Under the pieces are notes generated by a model. That model was given only the letters and a program-made list of their open reading frames with translations, searched no databases and had not been told where the DNA came from. From contig CAYNFR010000011.1 of NCBI GenBank assembly GCA_964396595.1, positions 1 through 64,000 on the forward strand: a stretch of DNA of 64,000 nt, given 5' to 3'. The number at the start of each line of letters is the position of its first letter. The first letter of the stretch is position 1. Origin of the DNA: CAYNFR01 sp964396595. GTDB lineage: Bacteria > Bacteroidota > Bacteroidia > Chitinophagales > Saprospiraceae. Positions 45,538 to 55,152 of the stretch are shown piece after piece. The position numbers and the translations under genes are program-made.

Positions 45538-46974
45538 GTGGCAAGAAAAAAACGCATTATACCGGACGTTGAAATTATTGATATAGGCGATAAAGGACTC
45601 GCTATCGGACGCACCTCGGACGGTGAAATATGCCTGATTGACGAAGGCCCTGTCCCGGGTGATGTGATTAATATGATCTATTTACGAAAAAAGAAGGGCT
45701 TAAAATTTGGGGCAGTCCATGAATTTATTCGCCTCTCGCCGCATCGGGTGGACTCGTTCTGTAAACATTTCGAATACTGTGGTGGATGCAAATGGCAGCA
45801 TCTGGACTATTCGCAGCAGTTACATCTCAAGCAATCAGCAGTAAAAAACGCCATCCGACGAATAGCTAAAGAAGATGATGCGAAAGTCAAAGATATCAAA
45901 GGATGCACGCTCAACCGGTACTACAGAAATAAGCTGGAATATACCTTTTCGACAAAGAGATGGCTCACACCTTTAGAAATAAGTAGTGCGGAGGCAATAA
46001 CCAATCGCGAAGGACTGGGTTTTCATATTTCCGGGGCTTTTGACAAGGTGCTCAATATTGAGGAGTGTCATCTTCAGGATAATCATACTGATACCTTGCG
46101 CAATGGTTTCAGAGAACTAGCTGCCACACATGGTTGGTCATATTATGATATTCGCGCGCAAAAAGGTTTACTCAGAAACCTCCTCGTCAGAAATTCTACC
46201 TTGAATCAGTGGATGGTAATGGTGGTATTTGGCGAAGACGATATGAAGCTCATAGAAGAAGTGATGCAGCACGCCGTCAATAACTTCCCTAATGTTAATA
46301 GCTGGTACTATATGATCAATATGAAGGCCAATAGCAGCACCAGCGACCTGACCGCAGTTCATTGGGCAGGCGAAACTCATATCGTCGAACAACTTACTCC
46401 TGCAGACAAAGCATACCCTCCTGTAAAGTATAAAATAAGTCCTAAGTCGTTTTTTCAGACTAATTCGCATCAGTCTTCCACTCTTTACGACGAAGCAGTT
46501 CACTATGCCGGACTGACAGGCAATGAAGTAGTATATGATCTTTACACCGGCACCGGCAGCATAGCATTGTACCTAGCGAATCATGCCAAAAAAGTAGTCG
46601 GAATAGAAATTATAAAAGAGGCGATAGAAGATGCTCACATTAATGCCGCCATCAACGGAATTAACAACACTGAATTCGTGGTAGGCGATGTCAAAGATAT
46701 CCTAGATCCGGATTTCACTAAGCATCATGGGACTCCAGATGTCCTGATTACAGACCCTCCCCGTGCCGGTATGCAAGCAGAGGTAATTGAATATTTGCTT
46801 CGTATCGAAGCACCAAAAATAGTGTACATCAGCTGCAACCCTTCTACACAAGCCAGGGATATCTTGATGCTATCTAGCAAATACAAACTCAGTGCTGTCA
46901 CCCCAGTGGATATGTTTCCACACACTAGTCATATCGAATCAGTAGCTTTGTTGACCTTAAACATGCGAGATTAA
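45538..46974 (+). CDS. rlmD: 23S rRNA (uracil1939-C5)-methyltransferase RlmD (TrmA family)
   Basis: A 478-residue SAM-dependent rRNA methyltransferase with a GTG start at 45538. A short TRAM-like domain (about 8-65) precedes the [4Fe-4S] cysteines C75, C81 and C84 ('FEYCGGCKWQ'). 'SFFQTNSHQSSTLYD' and 'DLYTGTGSIALYLA' belong to the catalytic domain, 'DPPRAGM' follows, and the nucleophile is C433 in 'YISCNPSTQARD'. The iron-sulphur site and 'CGGC' favour RlmD or a close paralogue (RlmCD) over TrmA. It begins 18 bases after the OmpA-domain gene and ends ten bases before the next small gene. Confidence 0.9.
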   Translation: MARKKRIIPDVEIIDIGDKGLAIGRTSDGEICLIDEGPVPGDVINMIYLRKKKGLKFGAVHEFIRLSPHRVDSFCKHFEYCGGCKWQHLDYSQQLHLKQSAVKNAIRRIAKEDDAKVKDIKGCTLNRYYRNKLEYTFSTKRWLTPLEISSAEAITNREGLGFHISGAFDKVLNIEECHLQDNHTDTLRNGFRELAATHGWSYYDIRAQKGLLRNLLVRNSTLNQWMVMVVFGEDDMKLIEEVMQHAVNNFPNVNSWYYMINMKANSSTSDLTAVHWAGETHIVEQLTPADKAYPPVKYKISPKSFFQTNSHQSSTLYDEAVHYAGLTGNEVVYDLYTGTGSIALYLANHAKKVVGIEIIKEAIEDAHINAAINGINNTEFVVGDVKDILDPDFTKHHGTPDVLITDPPRAGMQAEVIEYLLRIEAPKIVYISCNPSTQARDILMLSSKYKLSAVTPVDMFPHTSHIESVALLTLNMRD

Positions 46975-46984
46975 ATTATAATCC

Positions 46985-47323
46985 ATGGATCACTACAAGG
47001 ATATTGAGTTAGTGTTGATGAAATATACATTGCTCATGTCGCAAGCAAAGAAGGCGATATTAGCTGATGGTGTATCGAATTATCCGATTTTCGTCTTACA
47101 TCGACAGGTTCTGGAACTAGGCGTTCCACTCGTAGATGCTGCTGAAGAAGGAGGAGATCAATGGTCATTACATGTAGCAACACTGGAAGAATTCGTCCAA
47201 AGGCAAATTATAGAAATAGAGCGCGTAGATGATTTCAGAGAAGTATATAGAAATGCCACGGATCAGCATTGTGTGTTCGTCATTGCAGAAGTCGGTGCTA
47301 AGTTTTTATTTATTCCTGCTTAA
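46985..47323 (+). CDS. Conserved hypothetical protein, 112 residues
   Basis: A small soluble protein that I do not recognise. It has no signal peptide, membrane segment or known motif. The first 50 residues look helical ('VLMKYTLLMSQAKKAILADG'), and the rest mixes helices and strands ending in 'CVFVIAEVGAKFLFIPA'. It starts ten bases after rlmD and ends 53 bases before rfbA. Codon use and tight spacing suggest a real gene. It may be a small Bacteroidota-specific protein. Function unknown. Confidence 0.7.
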   Translation: MDHYKDIELVLMKYTLLMSQAKKAILADGVSNYPIFVLHRQVLELGVPLVDAAEEGGDQWSLHVATLEEFVQRQIIEIERVDDFREVYRNATDQHCVFVIAEVGAKFLFIPA

Positions 47324-47376
47324 TTTTGTTCGAGCTATTAAATTAATCAATCCATCAATCCATTATCTATAAAAAT

Positions 47377-48264
47377 ATGAAAGGAATCATTTTAGCCGGT
47401 GGACTCGGCACTCGTTTATATCCTTTGACATTGGCCATGAGCAAGCAAATGATGCCCATCTATGACAAGCCAATGATTTACTATCCCCTTTCTACCCTTA
47501 TGCTGGCGGGGATAAGAGAGATCGCTATTATCTCCACCCCTGATCATTTACCATTGTTCGAGCATCTGCTCGGTGACGGGGCGGAACTAGGCTGTCATTT
47601 TCAATACATACCTCAATACGTCCCCAATGGATTGGCGCAAGCCTTTGTCTTGGCAGAAGATTTTATCAATGGTGATGCAGCAGCCTTGGTTCTGGGAGAC
47701 AATATTTTTTATGGTCAGAATCTTTCAAGATTACTCCAAGAATCGTACAATCCGGACGGTGGAATTGTATTTGCATATCAAGTAAAAGATCCGGAGCGAT
47801 ACGGTGTAGTCGAGTTTAATGACCAACTCCAAGCGGTTTCTATTGAAGAAAAACCCGAAAAGCCAAAATCAAACTTCGCTGTCCCAGGACTCTACTTTTA
47901 TGATAAGCAAGTTGTTGATATTGCCAAAAATATCCAACCTAGCCCACGAGGTGAGTATGAAATCACAGATGTCAATAGATACTACCTCGAAGCCGGTAAA
48001 CTCCATGTAAAAATCATGGGACGTGGTATGGCATGGCTTGACACAGGTACGCATCAATCTTTGATGCAGGCAGGTCAATTTATTCAGGTAATCGAAGAAA
48101 GACAAGGACTGAAAATAGGCTGTATCGAAGAGGTCGCGTATAAAATGAAATTCATCAATGACGAAGCACTAGATCGTCTCGGACATAAATATGCCAAGAG
48201 CGGCTATGGCGAATATCTATTAGATCTGCTTAAAACTAAAGCTTCAAGTAAATCGTTTCTGTAA
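47377..48264 (+). CDS. rfbA: Glucose-1-phosphate thymidylyltransferase RfbA
   Basis: A 295-residue nucleotidyltransferase that makes dTDP-glucose, the first step to dTDP-L-rhamnose and other dTDP-sugars for surface polysaccharides. The nucleotide loop is 'GGLGTRLYPLT' (8-18). 'SKQMMPIYDKPMIYYPLSTL' is diagnostic, 'LGDNIFYGQNL' contains the metal Asp, and 'SIEEKPEKPKSNFAVPGLYF' lies in the sugar-binding part. Length matches the family. The usual partners rfbB, rfbC and rfbD are not next to it. Very confident. Confidence 0.96.
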   Translation: MKGIILAGGLGTRLYPLTLAMSKQMMPIYDKPMIYYPLSTLMLAGIREIAIISTPDHLPLFEHLLGDGAELGCHFQYIPQYVPNGLAQAFVLAEDFINGDAAALVLGDNIFYGQNLSRLLQESYNPDGGIVFAYQVKDPERYGVVEFNDQLQAVSIEEKPEKPKSNFAVPGLYFYDKQVVDIAKNIQPSPRGEYEITDVNRYYLEAGKLHVKIMGRGMAWLDTGTHQSLMQAGQFIQVIEERQGLKIGCIEEVAYKMKFINDEALDRLGHKYAKSGYGEYLLDLLKTKASSKSFL

Positions 48265-48306
48265 GACCTCTCGCTCAACAAATCAGCTCGGGAGAGATTG
48301 CAATTT

Positions 48307-49410
48307 ATGCAGCAGATAGAACCCAAAGTTTCGGAAACACAAGAAAAGGAAGTACTCAGCAGTCTTAGCTCTTATAAAGTCATCTTACCGATGATCATCG
48401 GCCTCGGTGTCATCCTTTACATGTTTTTTAGACAAGTGGAGCTTGAGGAGTTGGGAAAAATCAATTGGAATCTTCCGTCATTTACGTGGATATTGATAGC
48501 GATTATTTCTTACTCTTTGCGCCATGTACTTTATTCATGGCGTCTGAGGATATTATCGGATAGAGATTTCGGATGGATGAAGAGTATAGAGCTAGTGACT
48601 ATACTCGAATTTGCCAGTGCGGTGTCCCCTACTAATTTTGGTGGTTCCGCAGTCGCCTTCTTTTTATTGATTCAAGAAAGCATCGAAGGCGCGCGTGCCA
48701 CAGCGATCGTATTGTACACGATCATTGTTGACACGCTTTTTTTTGCGGTGACAATTCCGATATTCTACGTGCTATTCGGAAGAAATTTCTTTATGTCAGG
48801 TACAGAATTAAAGATAGGTTGGGGTGGACTCGAGTTTACCTTACTGATCGTCTGGTTGATCATGGTGATATACGGTGGCATTATGACTTATGGCCTTTTT
48901 GTCAGACCCGTACATTTAAAGAGAATACTCTATTGGTTTTCTAAATTGCGCATATTCGGAAAAACCAAGGATAAGATTCGACAAGCTGGAAGAGACATAG
49001 AAGTCAGTAGTAGAGAATTGAACAGCAAGCCCATTTCTTTTCATATCAATCTAGGGCTGATCACCTTGATGGCTTGGATATTCAGATTTTTTACTGTTTC
49101 GGCTATTCTTTTAGCCTTAAATCCCGGGATGCCGCAGACTATCATGGATCATATCACACTACTCGGGAGAGGAGAGGCATTATATGCCATTACAGCATAT
49201 AGCCCTACGCCTGGTGGCAGTGGTGTAGCAGAATTAATTTTTGGGCAATTTTATGCAGAGTATATTTCTCCCGGCATAGCCGTGGTAGCTGCTTTTATAT
49301 GGCGTATGATCACATACTATCCTTATCTTATTTTGGGTGTTATTATCATCCCGATGTGGTTTCGTAAACTTTTGATTAAGAGACAATTGGCTGCTCAGAT
49401 CAGTAATTAA
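48307..49410 (+). CDS. UPF0104 / lysylphosphatidylglycerol synthase TM-like (flippase-like) membrane protein
   Basis: A 367-residue integral membrane protein of the LPG_synthase_TM (YbhN, UPF0104) family with about eight membrane segments. The family motif region 'VSPTNFGGSAVAFFLLIQES' is clear, as are 'YSLRHVLYSWRLRIL' and the C-terminal 'YSPTPGGSGVAELIFGQFY'. Members are suspected to move lipids or glycans across the membrane or to flip lysyl-phosphatidylglycerol; no soluble synthase domain is present here. The ATG at 48307 is preferred over a TTG nine bases upstream. It ends ten bases before the TlpA gene. Confidence 0.88.
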   Translation: MQQIEPKVSETQEKEVLSSLSSYKVILPMIIGLGVILYMFFRQVELEELGKINWNLPSFTWILIAIISYSLRHVLYSWRLRILSDRDFGWMKSIELVTILEFASAVSPTNFGGSAVAFFLLIQESIEGARATAIVLYTIIVDTLFFAVTIPIFYVLFGRNFFMSGTELKIGWGGLEFTLLIVWLIMVIYGGIMTYGLFVRPVHLKRILYWFSKLRIFGKTKDKIRQAGRDIEVSSRELNSKPISFHINLGLITLMAWIFRFFTVSAILLALNPGMPQTIMDHITLLGRGEALYAITAYSPTPGGSGVAELIFGQFYAEYISPGIAVVAAFIWRMITYYPYLILGVIIIPMWFRKLLIKRQLAAQISN

Positions 49411-49420
49411 TCGGCACATT

Positions 49421-49942
49421 ATGAAGAAAATAATTTTACTCGTATTAGCATTAATCATAGGGGTATGGGTCTATGATTATTTTCTCAAACCACCACAGTT
49501 TAAAGCTGGGGAGGTCGCACCGGACTTTGAAGCAGAATTAATCAGCGGTGCGCCGTTCAAGCTTTCGGATCTCCGTGGAAATTATGTCTTGCTAGATTTC
49601 TGGGGGTCATGGTGTGGGCCTTGTCTCAAGGAAATACCGGATTTGAAATCTTTTAAAAGTAGATTTGCAGAAGTCACCTTTGCCAATGATGCTAAACTAA
49701 TGATCGTCAGTGTAGCACTTGAAAAATCTGATAAATTTACCAGAGCAATTATCGAAAGAGAAGAATTGAACTGGCCTCATCATATAATTGATGTTCGTCC
49801 GGTGGTTATGTTAAGTCCGATAGCTCAAAAATATAGTGTAAAAGAACTCCCATCAAAATTTCTTATTAACCCTGCGGGTGAAATATTGGCTACTAATTTG
49901 TCTTACGAACATATGGCCAAAATTCTGCAATCTCAACGTTAA
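49421..49942 (+). CDS. TlpA-like thioredoxin-fold protein
   Basis: A 173-residue membrane-anchored protein. Residues about 4-20 form an N-terminal signal anchor. The AhpC/TSA-like 'AGEVAPDFEAELISG' follows, then 'LLDFWGSWCGPCLKEIP' with the redox pair C65-x-x-C68. 'LPSKFLINPAGEI' contains the cis-Pro region. It probably works in the periplasm as a thiol reductase, for example in cytochrome c maturation or in recycling disulfides. It is ten bases downstream of the flippase-like gene and seven bases upstream of the MDR gene. Confidence 0.92.
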   Translation: MKKIILLVLALIIGVWVYDYFLKPPQFKAGEVAPDFEAELISGAPFKLSDLRGNYVLLDFWGSWCGPCLKEIPDLKSFKSRFAEVTFANDAKLMIVSVALEKSDKFTRAIIEREELNWPHHIIDVRPVVMLSPIAQKYSVKELPSKFLINPAGEILATNLSYEHMAKILQSQR

Positions 49943-49949
49943 CATTGAT

Positions 49950-50978
49950 ATGAAAGCCTACTTTCTCGTCAAAAATGGACATGCTGATAAAGCCTTTGAA
50001 CTCCGAGAAACGGCTATTCCATCCATCAGCATCGGGCAAGTATTGATTCGAGTAGAAGCGTTCGGGCTTAACTTTGCTGATGTTATGGCTCGCAAAGGTC
50101 TGTATCCGGAAGCACCAAAAAAGCCGGCTATTTTAGGATATGATGTTGTCGGGAGAGTAGAGGAAATATCAACCGAATTAGACCGCAAGCTGATAGGTAA
50201 ACGAGTGCTGGCACTTACGAGATTTGGCGGCTACGCCGAATATGTCTCAACAGATATAAATGGTGTAGTGATAATACCTGAGGATATGCCGGTTGGTATT
50301 GCTACAGCATTGGCTACACAAGCTGCTACTGCTGTCTATATGACAGAAGAATTAATCCGAATGCATAAGGGAGAACATGTACTGATTCATTCCGCTGCAG
50401 GAGGTGTGGGTTCTATCCTGGTTCAGCTCGCCCTGCATCACGGATGCTACGTGCATGCCACGGCAGGAGGAAAGCAAAAAATCCAGCGTCTTCATGATAT
50501 GGGGGTACATCATGCTATTGATTATGTGTATGAGGATTTTGAAAAAACCGTAAAAAAGCGACTATCAGAAATACCCAAGGATGGTGTAGATGTAGTGTTT
50601 GATGCTGTAGGCGGTAAGAGTATTAAAAAAGGTGTAAAGCTTCTGGGCGCAGGAGGGCGAATGATCATGTACGGTGCTTCTGCATTTACTTCCGCCAGGA
50701 ACATATTCGGCCAGTTATCAACCCTTCTTGGTTTCGGATTTTATCATCCCCTAGGTCTGCTCAATCCATCTAAGTCTCTATTGGCAATCAATATGCTCCA
50801 GATAGCAGACAAACAACCCGAAGTTCTCAATCGTGTACTCCGCAAATCAGTAGATCTAGCCGATCAAAAAGTCATCTCGCCTTACATCGGCGGTGTGTAT
50901 CCATATACAGAACTAGCAGAAGCACACGAAAAACTTGGACAGCGAGACACTATGGGTAAAATCACCATACAATGGTGA
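49950..50978 (+). CDS. Zinc-independent MDR oxidoreductase (quinone oxidoreductase / VAT-1-like)
   Basis: A 342-residue medium-chain dehydrogenase/reductase. The N-terminal GroES-like domain starts 'MKAYFLVKNGHADKAFELRE', and the NADPH-binding domain shows 'IHSAAGGVGSILVQLAL' (about 146-162). The cysteines that bind zinc in alcohol dehydrogenases are absent, as expected for quinone oxidoreductase-like members. 'GLNFADVMARKGLYP' is close to the VAT-1/QOR pattern. The substrate is probably an electrophilic carbonyl or quinone. The correct start is the ATG at 49950; the longer open frame overlaps the TlpA gene. It faces the DUF3127 gene, with 60 bases between stops. Confidence 0.92.
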   Translation: MKAYFLVKNGHADKAFELRETAIPSISIGQVLIRVEAFGLNFADVMARKGLYPEAPKKPAILGYDVVGRVEEISTELDRKLIGKRVLALTRFGGYAEYVSTDINGVVIIPEDMPVGIATALATQAATAVYMTEELIRMHKGEHVLIHSAAGGVGSILVQLALHHGCYVHATAGGKQKIQRLHDMGVHHAIDYVYEDFEKTVKKRLSEIPKDGVDVVFDAVGGKSIKKGVKLLGAGGRMIMYGASAFTSARNIFGQLSTLLGFGFYHPLGLLNPSKSLLAINMLQIADKQPEVLNRVLRKSVDLADQKVISPYIGGVYPYTELAEAHEKLGQRDTMGKITIQW

Positions 50979-51037
50979 GAGCATTCAAAAATGCGATCCT
51001 CCGATTCAGCTAGCTGACGAGAATTGAACCCTAGTTA

Positions 51038-51412
51038 TCAAAATGGCAAATCATCCTCCTGGTCGCCTGATGACAAATCAGTCGGCGCTTTAGCATAAGC
51101 ATCCCAAGGCACTTCTCCGGCAGAACTGCTCGGCGCAGCCTCCGCGTTTCCTTTTACAATTTTCCAAGCCTTAACATTAGTGTACCAGCGACCATTGTAT
51201 TCTCGCGAATCAATATCAATACTAGCTATGACCTCGTCACCTACAGCCAATTTATAGTTATCGATATTATCACCCCATAGTGATATACACACCTGTCTCT
51301 TATAATTGCCGGGGATATCAATAATAAGCTCTTGCTTGCGCCATGCGCGATCCCCTGATCCTGACCCGGATTGTTCCGCTAGTAATTGAGATACTGTTCC
51401 TTTGATTTCCAT
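51038..51412 (-). CDS. DUF3127 domain protein
   Basis: A 124-residue cytosolic protein of the Bacteroidota-typical DUF3127 family. The domain covers about residues 1-90: 'MEIKGTVSQLLAEQSGSGSG' at the start, 'WRKQELIIDIPGNYKRQVCI' and 'LAVGDEVIASIDIDSREYNG' in the middle, and 'WYTNVKAWKI'. The pattern of strands suggests an OB-like fold, so nucleic-acid binding is possible. The C-terminal 30 residues are acidic and disordered ('SSGDQEDDLPF'), reminiscent of SSB tails. Function unproven. It is a single gene convergent with the MDR gene and divergent from hemA. Confidence 0.88.
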   Translation of the reverse strand: MEIKGTVSQLLAEQSGSGSGDRAWRKQELIIDIPGNYKRQVCISLWGDNIDNYKLAVGDEVIASIDIDSREYNGRWYTNVKAWKIVKGNAEAAPSSSAGEVPWDAYAKAPTDLSSGDQEDDLPF

Positions 51413-51522
51413 ATTTCGTCAATCTTATTAACTACAATAGTAATACAATTGTTTCTATCACCCAAATCAATCTATGATTCTGATTTTTACATTTCTATGA
51501 CAAAGAACACATATATGGGTAC

Positions 51523-51530
51523 TACATTTG
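51523..51530 (+). promoter_or_regulatory. -7 promoter element TACATTTG of hemA
   Basis: An exact TAnnTTTG match followed by C, 16 bases before the ATG at 51547. Confidence 0.45.
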
Positions 51531-51546
51531 CTGATGTAAGAGGCAT

Positions 51547-52776
51547 ATGCTAGACAACTATAAAATCATAACGATTAGTCATAAAGATCTGGTAACCGAG
51601 GATCTGGCTAATTTCATTTGTAAGCATGATACATCAACACAATTAGTCGACAGACTTAAGGAGCAATGCCGCTTATTTAATCAAGATGAAATCCTGTACC
51701 TTTCGACCTGTAATAGAGTTATGTATCTGCTGTACGGTCAGGGTTCTCTAAGAGGTAGAACCGCAGTAGAGTTTATTGCCCATATCAACCCTGATCTACA
51801 GAACGATAGCCACACTCGTCTTGATAAGTTTATACAGTATTACGAAGGAACAGACGCTGTGCGGCATCTCTTTGAGGTCTGCTCTTCAATAGACTCGCTG
51901 GTGGTCGGCGAAAGAGAAATATTCAGGCAGTTCCGAGAAGCTTATCAATTTTCGCGTACTGCAGGATTGTCCGGTGATGCCATCAGAATACTGGAAAAAG
52001 CGACTGTGAGAACGGCTAAAGATGTGTACACCAATACGCATATCGGCGCCAAACCAGTATCTATAGTTTCATTGGCAATCCAGGAGTTTTTGAAAAGAAA
52101 AGTATCTAAAACCGGGAATATTCTATTGATCGGTTCGGGAGAGACGAATAGCACTGTAGGCAGGTTTCTTAAGAAAAACGGTTACCATAACATCGTTATC
52201 TTTAATCGCTCTCTTAATAACGCCCTGGAATTATCCCAGGACTTAAAAGCTAAGGCTTATCACCTTAAAGAACTAGCTAATTATCGAGAAGGTTTCGATG
52301 CTATTTTTGCTTGTACGGCTGCTCAAGAGGCCATTCTAACAGAAAATATTTTCGACACTATTACAACTAATGATCAGCGCAAGGTTTTAGTCGATCTCTC
52401 CATACCACGCAACATCTGTCAAAATGTAGCGAATTATAAGCAAGTCGAATATATCAGCATTGACAGCCTCAGAAGTTTGGCTGAAGAAAACCTTCGCGCA
52501 CGCAGTGGGAATATCGCCGCAGCCAGAATAATCCTCAATAGCTATATCTCTGATTTTGAATTATTGTATCGTGTCAGAAATATTGAAAGATCATTTAGTG
52601 CCTTACCTCAGGAAATAGATAAAATCAGAGATCGGGCATTAGAAAAAATATATAAGTCAAAGTTAGAACGGTTACAACCGGAAGCGATCGAACTCATAGA
52701 AGAAATAACAGCTTATATGGCGAAGAAATGTATTGCCGCCCCGATCAAGCTCGCCAAGAAAACAGTGGCAAGCTAG
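51547..52776 (+). CDS. hemA: Glutamyl-tRNA reductase HemA
   Basis: A 409-residue NADPH enzyme that reduces glutamyl-tRNA to glutamate-1-semialdehyde, the first committed step of tetrapyrrole synthesis by the C5 route. The catalytic cysteine is C55 in 'LSTCNRVMYLLYG', and H107 lies in 'DAVRHLFEV'. 'VVGEREIFRQFREAY' (119-133) is a family signature. The Rossmann region shows 'ILLIGSGETNSTVGRFL'. The C-terminal helical dimerisation domain is complete. No other C5-pathway gene is adjacent, and hemW is at 2.8 kb. Very confident. Confidence 0.95.
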   Translation: MLDNYKIITISHKDLVTEDLANFICKHDTSTQLVDRLKEQCRLFNQDEILYLSTCNRVMYLLYGQGSLRGRTAVEFIAHINPDLQNDSHTRLDKFIQYYEGTDAVRHLFEVCSSIDSLVVGEREIFRQFREAYQFSRTAGLSGDAIRILEKATVRTAKDVYTNTHIGAKPVSIVSLAIQEFLKRKVSKTGNILLIGSGETNSTVGRFLKKNGYHNIVIFNRSLNNALELSQDLKAKAYHLKELANYREGFDAIFACTAAQEAILTENIFDTITTNDQRKVLVDLSIPRNICQNVANYKQVEYISIDSLRSLAEENLRARSGNIAAARIILNSYISDFELLYRVRNIERSFSALPQEIDKIRDRALEKIYKSKLERLQPEAIELIEEITAYMAKKCIAAPIKLAKKTVAS

Positions 52777-53034
52777 CCCTGCACACGAGATCGCCTTCAG
52801 CGCATTGAACGTATGCAAATTAGTGATTTTAGTGAAGTTATAATTAATCCCATGGATCAGTTATTGGGTAAAACATAATGTCCATGATACGCATAAGTAG
52901 GTGTATCGACATGAACTACGCTAAAATGAATGCAATAGATAGAATACAGTATAGTTCTTCCATCGTAGCGTTTCAATTGATAAACTGATTTCAATAGAGA
53001 TTATTTAGCCTAGTCACAAGCTCAGAAAAACCTA

Positions 53035-53042
53035 TATTTTTG
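53035..53042 (+). promoter_or_regulatory. -7 promoter element TATTTTTG of the ABC-F gene
   Basis: An exact TAnnTTTG match followed by CGCC, seven bases before the ATG at 53050. The spacing implies a very short or absent leader. Confidence 0.45.
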
Positions 53043-53049
53043 CGCCCCT

Positions 53050-54957
53050 ATGTTAACAGCTCAGAATATACTCGTACAATACGGTGACAGAATACTATTA
53101 GATAATGTCACTCTAGTCGTCAAACCCCTTGATAAACTTGGACTTGTCGGACGTAATGGTGCCGGCAAATCTACTTTGCTAAAAATTCTAGCAGGCGAAA
53201 ACACAGCTCTCAAAGGGGATGTAAGCAAGCCCGGCGGAACAACCCTGGCCTTCTTACACCAGGACATTAGCCTGCCGCAAGAGAAAACAGTCATTGATGA
53301 GACTATGGTTGCACTTGAAGAGCTAGTCAAGGTAAATCAACAATTAGATGCCATTAACATAGAGCTAACACAACGAGATGACTACGAGTCAGACAGCTAT
53401 ATGGATCTGCTAGAAAACTTATCAAGCCTCACAGAACGATTTAGCATACTAGGTGGAGATAAAGCAGAAGGTGAGGCCGTCAGAGTACTCATGGGGCTGG
53501 GATTTAACGCATCAGATATGAATCGGCCCGTAGCCGAGTTTAGCGGTGGCTGGCAGATGCGCATCGTCCTTGCCAAAATGCTTCTCCAAAAACCTAATTA
53601 TCTCCTGCTGGACGAGCCGACTAACCACCTAGATATCGAATCTATCATGTGGCTGGAGAATTTTCTAAAAAATTATCCCGGCGCTGTAATCATTGTCTCA
53701 CACGACCAGACATTTCTCGATAATGTGACAAACCGCACCGTAGAGATTACCCTCGGTACCCTACATGACTATCAGGCTAATTATAGCCGCTATCTCGAAC
53801 TCCGCGTCGATAGAAAAGAAAAACTCGAATCAGCATATCGCAATCAACAAAAAATCCTGGCTGACAAAGAGCGCACCATCGAAAGGTTCATGGCCAAGGC
53901 CTCCAAAACCAAGATGGCACAATCCATGAAAAAACAACTCGACAAGGTTGAGCGTATTGAAATCGAAGAAGAAGATGTTGCTACCATGAACATCCGATTC
54001 CCTCCTGCCCCGCGATCCGGCGATATTGTTGTTGACGCGGTCAACGTATCTAAATCCTATGATGATCTACATGTCTTAAATAATATTGATTTCAGGCTAG
54101 AGAGAGGAGATAGGCTGGCTTTTGTCGGCCAGAACGGCCAAGGAAAAACTACTTTCGCAAAAATACTCGTTGACAAACTCAAAGCATCTTCCGGAGATGT
54201 TAAACCGGGATATAATGTCTCTATCGGATATTATGCACAAAACCAAGCCGAAGCACTCACTCGTGATCAGACTTTGATACAGACTATGGAGGAACATTCT
54301 CCGCCGGAGATGAGACCCAGATTGCGATCGATACTGGGTGCTTTTATGTTTAGTGGCAATGATCACGATAAGAAAGTATCGGTACTCAGTGGAGGAGAGC
54401 GGGCGCGTCTAGCATTGGCTTGCCTCTTACTGCAACCCTTCAATTTACTCGTGCTTGACGAACCGACGAATCACCTTGATATGCTATCCAAAGAAGTTCT
54501 CAAGCATGCCATAATGCAGTATGATGGTACACTTCTAGTCGTATCTCACGACAGACATTTTCTAGCCGGTATGACAGACAAGACAATAGAATTCCGTGAT
54601 AAGAAAATCTTCGAATATCTCGGCGATGTAGATTACTTCTTACAAAAACGAAATCTAGAGGACATGCGGCAAGCCGAAATAAACAAAGCCGCCAAAGTAG
54701 AAGCACGACCCAAAGAAAAAGAACAAACCCTAGTTAACAATAACAATGCTAAGCTTGTATCTGAAAAAGAAATCAAATCAATCGAATCCAAAATCGAACA
54801 AGTAGAGGCACAGATCAAAAAGCTAGAGTCAACGATGGGACAAGATGGCTTTTACAACCTCTCTACAGCACAAAAAACCATAGAAGAACATCAAGCGCTT
54901 CACAAAAAATTGAAAGAACTAACAGCACAGTGGGAGGAGATGCTTGAAGCTTTGTAG
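53050..54957 (+). CDS. ABC-F family ATPase (Uup/EttA-like translation factor)
   Basis: A 635-residue soluble protein with two ABC ATPase domains and no membrane segment. Walker A of the first is 'GRNGAGKST' (34-42) and of the second 'GQNGQGKTT' (360-368). Signature motifs are 'FSGGWQMRIVLAKMLL' and 'LSGGERARLALACLLL', with Walker B 'LLLDEPTNHLD' and 'LVLDEPTNHLD'. A basic coiled linker joins them ('RNQQKILADKERTIERFMAK'). The C-terminal coiled coil ('SIESKIEQVEAQIKKLES') is like Uup. ABC-F proteins act on the ribosomal E site; some give antibiotic protection, but nothing here shows which type this is. Monocistronic. Confidence 0.94.
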   Translation: MLTAQNILVQYGDRILLDNVTLVVKPLDKLGLVGRNGAGKSTLLKILAGENTALKGDVSKPGGTTLAFLHQDISLPQEKTVIDETMVALEELVKVNQQLDAINIELTQRDDYESDSYMDLLENLSSLTERFSILGGDKAEGEAVRVLMGLGFNASDMNRPVAEFSGGWQMRIVLAKMLLQKPNYLLLDEPTNHLDIESIMWLENFLKNYPGAVIIVSHDQTFLDNVTNRTVEITLGTLHDYQANYSRYLELRVDRKEKLESAYRNQQKILADKERTIERFMAKASKTKMAQSMKKQLDKVERIEIEEEDVATMNIRFPPAPRSGDIVVDAVNVSKSYDDLHVLNNIDFRLERGDRLAFVGQNGQGKTTFAKILVDKLKASSGDVKPGYNVSIGYYAQNQAEALTRDQTLIQTMEEHSPPEMRPRLRSILGAFMFSGNDHDKKVSVLSGGERARLALACLLLQPFNLLVLDEPTNHLDMLSKEVLKHAIMQYDGTLLVVSHDRHFLAGMTDKTIEFRDKKIFEYLGDVDYFLQKRNLEDMRQAEINKAAKVEARPKEKEQTLVNNNNAKLVSEKEIKSIESKIEQVEAQIKKLESTMGQDGFYNLSTAQKTIEEHQALHKKLKELTAQWEEMLEAL

Positions 54958-55115
54958 GACGTCAATTAATAATGTTATTCCATTTCCACAGACTAACTAC
55001 TATTGCCGAAATTACACGCTAGAATACGTCTATTCCCCTCAAAAACAACTATTCACTGTAACGTATAACGACCCATAATTGACATATACTATTCTAATGT
55101 AAATTTTCACTTCAT

Positions 55116-55150
55116 AAAAAAGGGGATGCTGCACTGGCATCCCCTTTTTT
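55116..55150. terminator. Bidirectional intrinsic terminator
   Basis: A-run plus GGGGATGC (55116-55129) pairs over 14 bases with GCATCCCC plus T-run (55137-55150) around a seven-base loop. It lies two bases after the stop of the hibernation-factor gene on the minus strand and could also end plus-strand read-through from the ABC-F gene. Confidence 0.92.
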
Positions 55151-55152
55151 TG